NCBI GenBank assembly: GCA_023261485.1
Contig: JAHFOY010000009.1
Coordinates: forward strand, 1-38,020
Length of the DNA stretch: 38,020 nt
Direction: 5' to 3'
Origin: Planctomycetota bacterium
GTDB taxonomy: Bacteria; Planctomycetota; Brocadiia; Brocadiales; Brocadiaceae
The notes under the pieces are model-generated. The model had not been told where the DNA came from. It was given only the letters and a program-made list of their open reading frames with translations, and searched no databases. Shown in pieces: positions 1 through 8,685 of this stretch (within the stretch, counting starts at the first letter, position 1; every line of letters starts with the position of its first letter). Position numbers and translations under genes: made by a program.

Positions 1-30
1 AATTTTAGAAGATAAATTATGGAGGTAATG

Positions 31-789
31 ATGTTGAAAAGTTTACGATGCTTGGCAATTGCTGGCGGTTTGGCGCTCAGCGTTATGAGTGGTGTGGTGT
101 GTGTAAATAATCTCGCCGTGGCGCAGGAAAAAGGCGCTGCCTACAAAGAGATCGATGTGGCAGATGGAGGAACGATAGCAGGGACTGTAAAATATGATGG
201 TGATGTTCCCGTTCCAAAAATATTAAAGGTAGACAAGGATGAGCAGACCTGCGGTCATGAAAATAAGGCGTCAGAAGAGTTGGTGGTTAATGGAGAATCC
301 AAAGGTGTCAGAAATGTCGTGGTCTCTCTGGTTGACATTGCGGCGGGCAAGAAAGCTGAAGCGGTAACCGTTTCGTTGGATCAGAAAGAATGCCTGTTTA
401 GTCCCCACGTCCTTGCGATTCCGGTTGGGTCCAGTGTGGATTTGCTTAATAGCGATAATGTAATGCATAATCTTCACTCATGGTCTATCAAGAACCCTGC
501 TTTCAATGAAGGGGTGTCGGGCGGCGGGAAAATGACAAAGAAATTTGATCTTGCGGAGATAGTAAAGATTACCTGTGATGTGCATAAATGGATGAGTTCT
601 TTTATCGTGGTGAAGGCAAATCCGTATTTCGCAGTCACAAATGAGAATGGTCAGTTTAAGATTGAAAATGTACCTGCCGGAAAATATAAGATCGAGGCTT
701 GGCAAGAGAAGCTTGGGAAAAAGACCGGCGATGTAACCGTAAAGTCAAAAGAAGAGGTTGTGGTAGATTTTGTTTATGCGAAGAAATAA
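31..789 (+). CDS. Periplasmic cupredoxin with C-terminal carboxypeptidase-regulatory-like domain
   Basis: Predicted secreted blue-copper-type electron carrier of 252 residues. I chose the ATG at 31 because a GGAGG lies at 21-25; ATGs at 19 and 28 are too close to it or overlap it. A signal peptide covers about residues 1-32 and ends near AVAQ. The likely type-1 copper ligands are His146 (in MHNLH), then Cys182, His185 and Met188 in CDVHKWM. The last 50 residues form an Ig-like CarboxypepD_reg module (ENVPAGKYKIEAW). It is paralogous to the protein at 18049-18777, and the two bracket the NXR cluster. Inference: it shuttles electrons for nitrite oxidation. Copper binding is inferred from the motif only. 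Confidence 0.8.
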   Translation: MLKSLRCLAIAGGLALSVMSGVVCVNNLAVAQEKGAAYKEIDVADGGTIAGTVKYDGDVPVPKILKVDKDEQTCGHENKASEELVVNGESKGVRNVVVSLVDIAAGKKAEAVTVSLDQKECLFSPHVLAIPVGSSVDLLNSDNVMHNLHSWSIKNPAFNEGVSGGGKMTKKFDLAEIVKITCDVHKWMSSFIVVKANPYFAVTNENGQFKIENVPAGKYKIEAWQEKLGKKTGDVTVKSKEEVVVDFVYAKK

Positions 790-846
790 TTGTGTTCGTA
801 ACTTTATGGAATGTGTAACCTACTTGTTTAAAAAGGCGCACCGCTA

Positions 847-3000
847 ATGAATAATTTGAAGATATTGTTGCATCTCCCAAAGAGAAGTGGATATATTTTT
901 GTCGTATTGTTTTTCCTTTCCTTTTTTTCATTCCTTTCATTTTCGCAGGAAGTTTTTGCAGCCGATGCGCCAGTGGAAGCGGCAAAAGAAGCAGCGTCGC
1001 CAGGTATAGAATTACCCCAGTTTGAGGCTGGCCAGCCGCCTGCAACGGCAACACAAACTGCAGAAGGACAACCTGCGGCAGAGGCTGGAACGGCAACGGC
1101 GGCAGTGGAGGAAGAAGAGGTTGGCCCTGTCCAGTATCGGGCGTTTTTTGGGATAGATTCCCGTGTTATAGTCTGGATTGTATCGGAATTGCATCTCATG
1201 TTCGCCGCCTTTGTGCTGGGTGTTCCCATATTTGCTGTAATTGTTGAGATTGTAGGATTTAAGGGCGGGGATATTAAATATGATAAGATGGCTAAGGAAT
1301 TTACCAAGTTGTTGTCCGCCGCATTTGCTACGACAGCATCGCTGGGCGGATTGCTTGGATTCTGTCTGTACGGTTTGTATCCTGAATTCATGGGCCATAT
1401 GACGAATGTGTTTGCACCGACCATGTACGTTTATGCATTGATGTTCTTTGGCGAGGCATTCACTTTATACGGCTATTACTATTCGTGGGAAATTCTTAAG
1501 GGTACTGCCTTTAAGAAATGGTTCCACATTATGTTAGGTGTTATGCTGAATCTGTTCGGAACAGGGCTTATGTTCATCACCAATTCCTGGGCAACCTACA
1601 TGATGAGTCCTGCGGGTGTTGTTCCTGCAACAGGGAAGCTGCTTAGTTTGTCTCATGCCATATATAATCCGCTCTGGATGCCGGTAAATATCCATCGGTT
1701 GATTGCAAATGTGTGCTTTGGCGGTTTTGTGGTGGGCGCATATGCCGCGGTAAAATTTTTAGGTTCGAAATCGGAAGAGGAGAAGGCTCACTACGACTGG
1801 ATGGGTTATGTCGGAAACTTTATAGGAGTCGGAGCGCTGATCCCGTTGCCATTTGCCGGATATTGGCTTGGACGGGAAGTTTATAGTACCAGCCCTGTGA
1901 TGGGTAATATTATGATGGGTGGAGCATTCTCCTGGACGTTTATCATCCAGGCCATACTGATTGGTATGCTATTTATCGGTGTAAATTATTATCTGTGGCT
2001 TGGAATGGGTAGGATTAGAGGGTCAGAGCGATACACGAAATTTTTCAAATACCTCATTTTTGTAATCTTTATGTGTTTTGCAGTCTGGCTGACACCGCAT
2101 AATCTGCCGCTGAGCGGAGAAGAGCGGGCGATGATTGGTGAACAATATCACCCTTTCTCTAAATATTTTGGGGTTATGGCGGCGAAAAATGCCGTAGTCA
2201 ACTTGATAATTCTCGCTACATTCTTTTCCTTCTTGATTTATCGACGAAGCAATAAAGGAGAGATGGTGCCATTTTCCGAACAGGGGAAGGCCGGTAAGAT
2301 CGGTATATTTTCTGCCGTGATCTTCTGTTTGCTGATGTTGGTTTCGTATGCGATTTCGCTTAATTTTGTGGAATTAGAGGCGAACGTCAAGGTTTTTGTG
2401 AAACCGATTATTTGTGCGCTTTATATCCAGTCATTTGCGATATGTTTAGCTGCCTTCCTGACATTTAAGAATAAAGGAAAGTTGGGGCAGGCATTGCTGT
2501 TCGCAGTTACTGCGTGTATTGCAGTGCTTTATTTCTGGTATTACGGTTTCCAGGTTATGCAAAAGGCAAATCTGGTATTGAGATATTTGTCTGTGACGCA
2601 GGTCTCAATCGTGATGAGTTGCCTGATTATGAATGCCATTATAGATATTTTCATGTTCCGTAAGGCAAAGCTTGTGGGCGGCATCGAGTGGGGTAAAATG
2701 CCTGTGCGGTCTCAGTATGCGTTGCTTTTGTTGTGCGTGGTTATTGTAATTCTGATGGGATTAATGGGCTTCATACGCTCCGGTTTGAGGATGGATTGGC
2801 ATATTTATGGCATTTTGCAAGATACTTCACAAGGGGCGTACACGCCGTCCCTGGCATATATGGGCCGGATAGTAGGCTTGATTGTGGCGCTTTTCCTGGG
2901 GCTGGTGGCCTTTGTGTTTTGGCTGGCCGGTCTCGGCGACAAAAAAGAAAAGGCAAAAGAGCATGAATATGGTGAAGTTACTTCAAGCTATGAGGACTAG
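847..3000 (+). CDS. Cytochrome bd oxidase subunit I (CydA)-like multi-heme membrane protein
   Basis: Large integral membrane protein (717 residues; CydA is usually about 450-530). An N-terminal signal or anchor covers about residues 15-38, and an Ala/Pro/Glu-rich linker covers 40-95. The CydA-like core follows: His116 in SELHLMF matches the high-spin heme ligand, His283 in NIHRLIAN matches the second heme histidine, and Glu203 in FFGEAF matches E. coli Glu107. The partner Glu99 position is Val195. I see no GRGRQPW quinol-loop signature. About five extra C-terminal membrane segments extend the fold. No cydB lies nearby. CydA-like proteins also occur with NXR in Nitrospira, so a role moving electrons between nitrite oxidation and quinone or a terminal acceptor is plausible, but the reaction is not established here. 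Confidence 0.75.
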   Translation: MNNLKILLHLPKRSGYIFVVLFFLSFFSFLSFSQEVFAADAPVEAAKEAASPGIELPQFEAGQPPATATQTAEGQPAAEAGTATAAVEEEEVGPVQYRAFFGIDSRVIVWIVSELHLMFAAFVLGVPIFAVIVEIVGFKGGDIKYDKMAKEFTKLLSAAFATTASLGGLLGFCLYGLYPEFMGHMTNVFAPTMYVYALMFFGEAFTLYGYYYSWEILKGTAFKKWFHIMLGVMLNLFGTGLMFITNSWATYMMSPAGVVPATGKLLSLSHAIYNPLWMPVNIHRLIANVCFGGFVVGAYAAVKFLGSKSEEEKAHYDWMGYVGNFIGVGALIPLPFAGYWLGREVYSTSPVMGNIMMGGAFSWTFIIQAILIGMLFIGVNYYLWLGMGRIRGSERYTKFFKYLIFVIFMCFAVWLTPHNLPLSGEERAMIGEQYHPFSKYFGVMAAKNAVVNLIILATFFSFLIYRRSNKGEMVPFSEQGKAGKIGIFSAVIFCLLMLVSYAISLNFVELEANVKVFVKPIICALYIQSFAICLAAFLTFKNKGKLGQALLFAVTACIAVLYFWYYGFQVMQKANLVLRYLSVTQVSIVMSCLIMNAIIDIFMFRKAKLVGGIEWGKMPVRSQYALLLLCVVIVILMGLMGFIRSGLRMDWHIYGILQDTSQGAYTPSLAYMGRIVGLIVALFLGLVAFVFWLAGLGDKKEKAKEHEYGEVTSSYED

Positions 3001-3116
3001 CTGTTGAATAAGGCCATGGCGTGAATTAAAAGCGGCCAAATTGCAGAGATGTGAATTAGGAAGATAGTTTAATAGGGTTAAATCTCAAGATAGTGAAATG
3101 AAGGCATAGAAAACTT

Positions 3117-4067
3117 ATGAATAAAAGCATGCTAAAAATTACGGCATTCGGAGTCGCAGTTATAGGATTCTATATCTATATCACAATGTATGTGGCCGGG
3201 CTTTCTGGTACGGGTGGAGGCGAGTCGGCTGGAGGGGTAAGTCCAGAGGCTGGTGAAAAGATATTTTGGGGTGACGGACAGTGCAGTACATGTCACAAGA
3301 TAGGTACGAGTGGTAGCGCTACGAGAGGTCCTGATCAGGATGGTTTGTCGGGTAGGGCAGAAGAACGGGCGAAAGAGTTAGGTATGCCTTCGGGTTTGGA
3401 TTATCTGGTAGAATCTATTGTAGAGCCTGAGAAATATATCGTTAAAGGGTATGATAAAATTATGCCTAAGGTGTTTGATCCCCCTATTATGTTGTCACGC
3501 GAAAAAATACTGGCAGTTTTGGCGTATTTACAAACGCTGGGCGGGGAGCCTGACATTGGTGCTATTATGAAGTATAAAGATAAAATACCTGAGGCGTCAA
3601 AGAAAAAGGTAAAACCGTGGGTGGCCCCTATGGTTGTTGATGCAAAAGAAGGTGAAAAGGTATTTTTTGATGAAACACGTCCTGTTACCTGCGGAAAATG
3701 TCACGTTGTGAATGGCAAAGGGAAGAAAGTAGGGCCAGAGCTTACTGGGATTGGTGCGATTCAGACTCCTGAATATTTTCTGGAATCTATCCTGAAGCCA
3801 AGCGCGAAGATCGTAAAAGGGTACGAAACGATGTATGTGATAACGACAGATGGAATACCTTACAATGGATTGATTAAGAGCGAGACTGAAGAAGAGATTG
3901 TTTTGTTAAAAGAAGAAAGCGGCGAGATCGAAGAGGTGACTATTGCTAAAAGCGAGATTCAGGAAATGAAAAAGCAGGATGTCTCTATTATGCCTGGGAA
4001 CATCGCTGAGATGTTAAGTGTAAGGGATTTTTACGGGATTGTATCCTTTTTACAAAGCTTGAAATAG
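3117..4067 (+). CDS. Membrane-anchored diheme c-type cytochrome
   Basis: 316 residues. An uncleaved N-terminal anchor (about 8-28) is followed by two cytochrome c domains with CSTCH at 56-60 and CGKCH at 192-196. The second half (180-316) matches the Planctomycete/Verrucomicrobia heme-binding family TIGR02603 in its layout: heme site, GPELTGIG, the stretch LESILKPSAKIVKGYE, a small beta domain (VITTDGIPYNGLI), then MPGNIAEML. The candidate axial Met is in KIMPKVF for heme 1 and SIMPGN for heme 2. It lies about 50 bases before the next cytochrome, in the same operon. Role inferred: periplasmic or anammoxosome-lumen electron transfer in the NXR pathway. Confidence 0.85.
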   Translation: MNKSMLKITAFGVAVIGFYIYITMYVAGLSGTGGGESAGGVSPEAGEKIFWGDGQCSTCHKIGTSGSATRGPDQDGLSGRAEERAKELGMPSGLDYLVESIVEPEKYIVKGYDKIMPKVFDPPIMLSREKILAVLAYLQTLGGEPDIGAIMKYKDKIPEASKKKVKPWVAPMVVDAKEGEKVFFDETRPVTCGKCHVVNGKGKKVGPELTGIGAIQTPEYFLESILKPSAKIVKGYETMYVITTDGIPYNGLIKSETEEEIVLLKEESGEIEEVTIAKSEIQEMKKQDVSIMPGNIAEMLSVRDFYGIVSFLQSLK

Positions 4068-4118
4068 TTCAAAGACGATGTTGTATTTGCAAAGGAATCA
4101 ATAGTTAGGAGTGTCTTA

Positions 4119-4889
4119 ATGGCTAAAAAACGCAGTAAATTTTTAATGATTTGGGTGATCACTGCAGTTGTCTGCTTGTTTTTGTTCCTTAAATATGCTT
4201 CCCCGAAAATTTTTCAGGTGTTGATGGCGAAAGACCATACGATGCCTACGCCAAGTACCCTGATGATGTGGTATATGATTATGGGAGTTTTGGCAGGTTT
4301 GGTGTATGCGACAACCAGCAACCAGAAATTTGCTGATTTTCTGGGTTTTTTATTACCCGGTGGTGGGCCAATAATTAAAATATTACTACAAAAGATGTTA
4401 TTTGTAGGTTTTCCTGTATTAGTCGGATGGTTTGTGTATTCATGGTCTATTCCAGGCGCTGCGTCGCCTGTGGAGTTAAGGATTCAGCATCCAACCCTTC
4501 CTCAAGAGTTTGAAAAACGGGAGAATCCTTTCCGTCAAACTGACGCAGAAACACAACGGAAATGCATAGAAGAAGGGAAGATTCTTTTTCAAACATACTG
4601 TCGTCCCTGTCATGGTTCAAAAGCAGACGGTAACGGGCCATTTGCAAATTCGTTCCGTCTGAGACCGATTAATTTCCAGGATCCTGGGACGATTGCAACG
4701 GTGGTAGATAACTACCTCTTTTGGCGTATTAAAGAAGGCGGACCAGGCCTTCCTTCGGAATCGACCCCATGGGATTCTGCTATGCCGTCGTGGAAAGATG
4801 ATCTGAAGGATGATGAAATCTGGAAGATTATTATGGGTGAATACGACACTGCGGGTGTTATGCCTCGGCAAAGGGAAAAGCTTGAATGA
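4119..4889 (+). CDS. Membrane-bound monoheme cytochrome c
   Basis: 256 residues with three predicted membrane helices (about 9-27, 48-66 and 87-108) and a C-terminal class I cytochrome c domain. Heme attachment is at CRPCH 161-165, and the probable axial Met is Met222 in AMPSWKDDL. The middle segment (about 48-85, GFLLPGGG) resembles no catalytic domain I know. The gene sits between two other cytochromes in the same direction, so it is probably a membrane tether that collects electrons from soluble NXR partners. That role is inference. Confidence 0.82.
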   Translation: MAKKRSKFLMIWVITAVVCLFLFLKYASPKIFQVLMAKDHTMPTPSTLMMWYMIMGVLAGLVYATTSNQKFADFLGFLLPGGGPIIKILLQKMLFVGFPVLVGWFVYSWSIPGAASPVELRIQHPTLPQEFEKRENPFRQTDAETQRKCIEEGKILFQTYCRPCHGSKADGNGPFANSFRLRPINFQDPGTIATVVDNYLFWRIKEGGPGLPSESTPWDSAMPSWKDDLKDDEIWKIIMGEYDTAGVMPRQREKLE

Positions 4890-4981
4890 CATTGTCCTTG
4901 TGTAAATGGGAGGCTTAGTTCTTAACTGTTAAAGGTGATAAATTTATCAACAGCAAACGGATAGAAGAGCAAGTAAATAAT

Positions 4982-6559
4982 ATGATAAAAGCGTTTAAAA
5001 GAGTTTTGGTTGGTTTAGGACTGGTCGTAGTAACGACAAGTGTCTTTGTGGTGCGTTCGGAAGTGCCTGCTCATGCATCTCACTTGTTTAGAACTTACAA
5101 ACATGAGGTACCTCAAAAGTTATCTGAAACACCTGAAGCCGTTGCTGAAGGAAAAAAGGTTTACGAAAAAAGGTGTTGGTATTGTCATGGAATCGAAGGC
5201 GGTGGTGATGGTCCTGCATCGAAAACGATGTTTCCGAAACCCAGGAACTTTACGAGAAATGAGTATAAAGTTCGTTCCACAACATTTGGTTCTGTTCCTA
5301 CCGACGAAGATCTGTTTAGAATTATTACCAGCGGTATTGAAGGAACGGCTATGCCTTTCTGGAGTACGATTACTGAAACAGAACGCTGGCAGGTAATATA
5401 CTACGTGAAGACCTTTAATGAACAGTTTAAGAAAGATACTGCCCCAAAGGTTGTGTCCGTAGGGTCGGTCGCCTCGACTCCGGACAGTATAAAAAGAGGG
5501 CAAGAGCTATTTAAAGAGACGAAGTGTTATGAATGTCATGGTGAGGATGGCAGGGGAAACGGCCCGTTAACGGTAGCTTTGCAAACTGAATGGAATATGC
5601 CTTACAGGGCCAGGGATCTATCCAAGGCGTGGAATTTTAAAGGAGGTAATGCGATAGAAGATATTTATCGTACAATTTCTACCGGATTTAATGAGACGCC
5701 TATGGGGTCTTATTTAGAAAAACTTTCTGATGAAGACCGCTGGCATGTAGCTCATTTTGTAAAGAGTTTGTCGAAAGATATGGCATCTGACGTAGTTGTA
5801 AAGGTGAAGTTGCTTGAAGGCGATCAATTACCCTCGGAACCATTGGATGAGAACTGGGGGAAAGCCACACCGGTAGAGCTTCCATTAGGCGGGCAGATCC
5901 TTACAAGTCCCAGACATTGGGCGCCTGCAATTGATGCTGTTATGGTCAGGGCTGTGTACAACAAGGATGAAATTGCCTTTTTGGTTGAGTGGGATGATTC
6001 AACTAACAAACAAGAGGAGGTTTTCCGTGATGCCATGTCACTTCAATTTCCAACTAAAATTCCGGAATCGTTAAAGAAACCATATTTTGCAATGGGAGAT
6101 TCCAGCGGAGCAGTAAATCTGTGGAGTTGGAAGGCGCACTGGGGTGAAGGATTTGGCTCGGCTGCCGAAGCGCCCGAAACGGTGGTCGAGTTGAATGCGA
6201 AAGGATTTAAAAGCGTTGTACCGCAGCCACCTGAAAGCCAGAATGTGAGTGGGAAAGGGATTTACCAAAATGGAAGGTGGAAGGTAGTTATGAAGAGGCC
6301 TTTGAAGACTGAAGATGCAAAGGGAGATATTCAATTTGAAATTGGAAAGCTCATTCCTATTGCTTTTGCAGTCTGGGATGGTTCAAATAGCGATGTTGCC
6401 GGGCAAAAATCCGTGTCGTCGTGGTATTACATATCACTTGAAAAACCGGTACCTAAAACGGTTTTCGTCTATGTATTGATAGCAATTGTTATGGGTGCAA
6501 GTATAGAGATGTGGTTTGTTGCAAGATTACGCAGGTTTCCACCAAAATTAGAAGAATGA
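4982..6559 (+). CDS. Diheme cytochrome c fused to NxrC-like heme b domain, C-terminally anchored
   Basis: 525 residues in three parts. A signal sequence covers 1-32. Two cytochrome c domains follow, with CWYCH 65-69 (axial Met124 in TAMPFW) and CYECH 182-186 (axial Met241 in TPMGSY). Residues 270-485 resemble the gamma subunit of the type II DMSO-reductase family (ethylbenzene dehydrogenase gamma/NxrC). In that family heme b is held by Met and Lys; the matching residues here are Met371 in FAMGD and Lys476 in VAGQKSV, equivalent to Met156 and Lys307 of NxrC at 10441-11415. One membrane helix (491-512) anchors the C-terminus. The protein therefore looks like a three-heme wire (two c, one b) beside NXR. 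Heme b binding is inferred by alignment by eye. Confidence 0.85.
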   Translation: MIKAFKRVLVGLGLVVVTTSVFVVRSEVPAHASHLFRTYKHEVPQKLSETPEAVAEGKKVYEKRCWYCHGIEGGGDGPASKTMFPKPRNFTRNEYKVRSTTFGSVPTDEDLFRIITSGIEGTAMPFWSTITETERWQVIYYVKTFNEQFKKDTAPKVVSVGSVASTPDSIKRGQELFKETKCYECHGEDGRGNGPLTVALQTEWNMPYRARDLSKAWNFKGGNAIEDIYRTISTGFNETPMGSYLEKLSDEDRWHVAHFVKSLSKDMASDVVVKVKLLEGDQLPSEPLDENWGKATPVELPLGGQILTSPRHWAPAIDAVMVRAVYNKDEIAFLVEWDDSTNKQEEVFRDAMSLQFPTKIPESLKKPYFAMGDSSGAVNLWSWKAHWGEGFGSAAEAPETVVELNAKGFKSVVPQPPESQNVSGKGIYQNGRWKVVMKRPLKTEDAKGDIQFEIGKLIPIAFAVWDGSNSDVAGQKSVSSWYYISLEKPVPKTVFVYVLIAIVMGASIEMWFVARLRRFPPKLEE

Positions 6560-6594
6560 CAGTAAAAGAACAACATCTTGTTAAGGAGTTTTTA

Positions 6595-8088
6595 ATGAGG
6601 TTAAGGTCATTGGTTAGTTTGCAAAAAGTTTGGTTTTTCATAGTTCTGGCAGTTCTACCATGGGCAATTTTTACGAATGTTTCCTTTGGACAGGAAAGAA
6701 AAATTGATTCCATGTTTTTAGATTTAGATAAAAAATATAGGATGCCGGGAGAATGGACCATGCTTCCGTTTGAGCTGGAAGATCCTTATAAAAGGGTTAA
6801 AAATGGTCCGCCGTTGGCGAACATTATAAATAAGGCTAATGTGGAGTGGATTTCCAGATGGATTGCCAATCCCAAAAAAGTTGTTCCGAATGCCAAGATG
6901 CCAAATCTAGGTCTGGATTTTGAAGAGATTAAGGCGGTTATAGTTTTTTTGAGCAGCCTTAAGGAAAAGGAATTGCCACAAATTACCTGGGATGCCTTTT
7001 TGCTGAAAAAAGAAGACGAACTTTCTGATGATGAATATGACAAGATGGAAAAGGTATTTAACAACGGGAAAGGTGTCTGGGGGCGCGCTCGATGCACAAT
7101 CTGCCATCCGATAAAAGGCGCTGGTGGAAACGTAGGCGTTGGCCCGGATCTTGGTGAAATTACCACAAAGATTAACAGGAATTGGTTGTACGACTGGCTT
7201 GGTAATACAAAGAGCCATTTTCCAGATACAATGATGGCGCAATTCCGTTTCAATGATACCGATTTGAGAGGTATTGTTGAATTCGTTATGCGTGACACTC
7301 AGTTTGTGCCGGAAGAAAAAGAAGAGGAAGCGGGTGAGGTTAAAGAAGCAAAACCTGCTGAACCAGTAGTTCAAATTTTAACAGAAAAAGAATTTAGCAG
7401 CATAAGAAAAGATATCGCTCTTATTGAAAAAGGTAAGGATATTGTCGAGAGGGCGAGGTGTTTTGTCTGTCATGATATAAAAGGTATCTCAGAGCTTATG
7501 CCTGTGGTAGAGAAGAAGCGTGATGGGCTGGCAGGGTTTGAGAAGATTTTGTACGAAATACGTTGCTTGAGTTGTCATAGGATACAAAATAAGGGCGGTA
7601 CCTATGCGCCGAATTTAACAATTGCCGGAACTAAGATTCATATGAATTGGGAGAAGGGGTTTTTGATGTCACCCGATATTATCCGCCCGCTCAGCCAGCA
7701 AATGCCAAAGTTCAATCTGACAGAAGATGATGCAAAAGCTGCTATTGAATATATAGAAAAGAACCTTCATACCAAAGAGACCCTCACAAATCCTTTTGAG
7801 GGCGGGGCGCCTTCTGCGGCGGTTGTTGCAGCCGGAGAGAAGCTTTTTTACGAAAAGGGTTGTAATACCTGCCATGCAGAAGGAACTAAGGGTGGTGGTG
7901 TTGTTGGTCCTAACCTTCAAACGGTAGGAGATCGACTACAGCCCGCGTACATTCTCTATCATTTAAAAAATCCACAACAGGCAAACCCTCAAGCTGTAGA
8001 ACCGACCTTTGGCCTTTCTGACGAGGAGTTAAAGTCGCTGGTGGGTTTCCTGGCAGACCATGTGCAGAAGAAAGAGGGAAAAGAATAA
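6595..8088 (+). CDS. Tetraheme c-type cytochrome with a heme-less N-terminal cytochrome-like domain
   Basis: 497 residues. I start at the ATG at 6595 because AAGGAG lies at 6583-6588 and a signal peptide (about 10-33, ending VSFGQE) follows at once; the frame is open further upstream but overlaps the previous gene. Four heme sites are visible: CTICH 167-171, CFVCH 289-293, CLSCH 324-328 and CNTCH 423-427. Residues about 65-125 have the outline of a cytochrome c domain (GPPLANI, WISRWIANPK, AKMPNLGL, FLSSLKEK) but no CXXCH. A Glu-rich linker lies at 238-255. The stop codon overlaps the start of the next gene (TAATG), implying translational coupling. Confidence 0.88.
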   Translation: MRLRSLVSLQKVWFFIVLAVLPWAIFTNVSFGQERKIDSMFLDLDKKYRMPGEWTMLPFELEDPYKRVKNGPPLANIINKANVEWISRWIANPKKVVPNAKMPNLGLDFEEIKAVIVFLSSLKEKELPQITWDAFLLKKEDELSDDEYDKMEKVFNNGKGVWGRARCTICHPIKGAGGNVGVGPDLGEITTKINRNWLYDWLGNTKSHFPDTMMAQFRFNDTDLRGIVEFVMRDTQFVPEEKEEEAGEVKEAKPAEPVVQILTEKEFSSIRKDIALIEKGKDIVERARCFVCHDIKGISELMPVVEKKRDGLAGFEKILYEIRCLSCHRIQNKGGTYAPNLTIAGTKIHMNWEKGFLMSPDIIRPLSQQMPKFNLTEDDAKAAIEYIEKNLHTKETLTNPFEGGAPSAAVVAAGEKLFYEKGCNTCHAEGTKGGGVVGPNLQTVGDRLQPAYILYHLKNPQQANPQAVEPTFGLSDEELKSLVGFLADHVQKKEGKE

Positions 8089-8660
8089 TGGGTTATTTTT
8101 CGACAGGTAAAAAAATTATAATTATAGGCTCATTTGTTTTATTAGGAGTCTTAGGTAGTATTGCTGCCGCAGAAGACCTTAGTTTTTCACCGCGCAACCA
8201 AGTATTTTTATTATCTCCCAAAAAGACTTTTGAGTATTATTGCTCTCCATGTCACGGGCAAAAGGGCAAAGGAGACGGAACGTTCTTTACGATAGATTTG
8301 AAGCCAAAGCCCAGAAATTTTCTTGATGTTGAATATATGAAGAAAAGGACTGACGACCAGTTGATAAAGTCCGTTACAGATGGATCTAAGTCAGTTGATA
8401 AATCTAATCTTTGTCCTCCATGGGGAAAAACACTTACAGAAAAAAGGATCAAAGAACTAGTTGCTTATATTCGCAGTCTTTCTATACGGGAAGCTGAAAA
8501 GACTGTGGTTGCCGCTAAAGAATCAGTTGTTGAAGTAAAAAAGCCCAGCGTACTTAAATCATCAGCACGTTGGTTATTTCTTATTGTAATTACCCTTGCT
8601 TTGGCAATTGGCGCTATTGGTGAGTGGAAAAAACTCAAAAAAGAGTCCTTGCCGCGGTAG
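8088..8660 (+). CDS. Monoheme cytochrome c with C-terminal membrane anchor
   Basis: 190 residues. The start overlaps the preceding stop by one base. A signal peptide covers about 8-28, one cytochrome c domain has CSPCH at 52-56, and a membrane helix covers about 160-178, followed by a basic tail. The usual axial-methionine motif MPxWG reads CPPWG here (Cys109), so either Cys or another residue must be the sixth ligand. It is the last cytochrome of the upstream block and precedes the universal stress protein by 25 bases. Confidence 0.83.
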   Translation: MGYFSTGKKIIIIGSFVLLGVLGSIAAAEDLSFSPRNQVFLLSPKKTFEYYCSPCHGQKGKGDGTFFTIDLKPKPRNFLDVEYMKKRTDDQLIKSVTDGSKSVDKSNLCPPWGKTLTEKRIKELVAYIRSLSIREAEKTVVAAKESVVEVKKPSVLKSSARWLFLIVITLALAIGAIGEWKKLKKESLPR

Positions 8661-8685
8661 AGAGCAACCAACACAAAATATCTTT

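Noticed and set aside
656-1096. Minus-strand frame bridging the first cupredoxin gene and the CydA-like gene
   Set aside because: Leu/Gln-rich antisense translation with no start signal.
828-1424. Open frame of about 198 codons on the minus strand
   Set aside because: It lies wholly opposite the CydA-like gene's N-terminal half, has low-complexity composition, no ribosome-binding site and no recognisable family.
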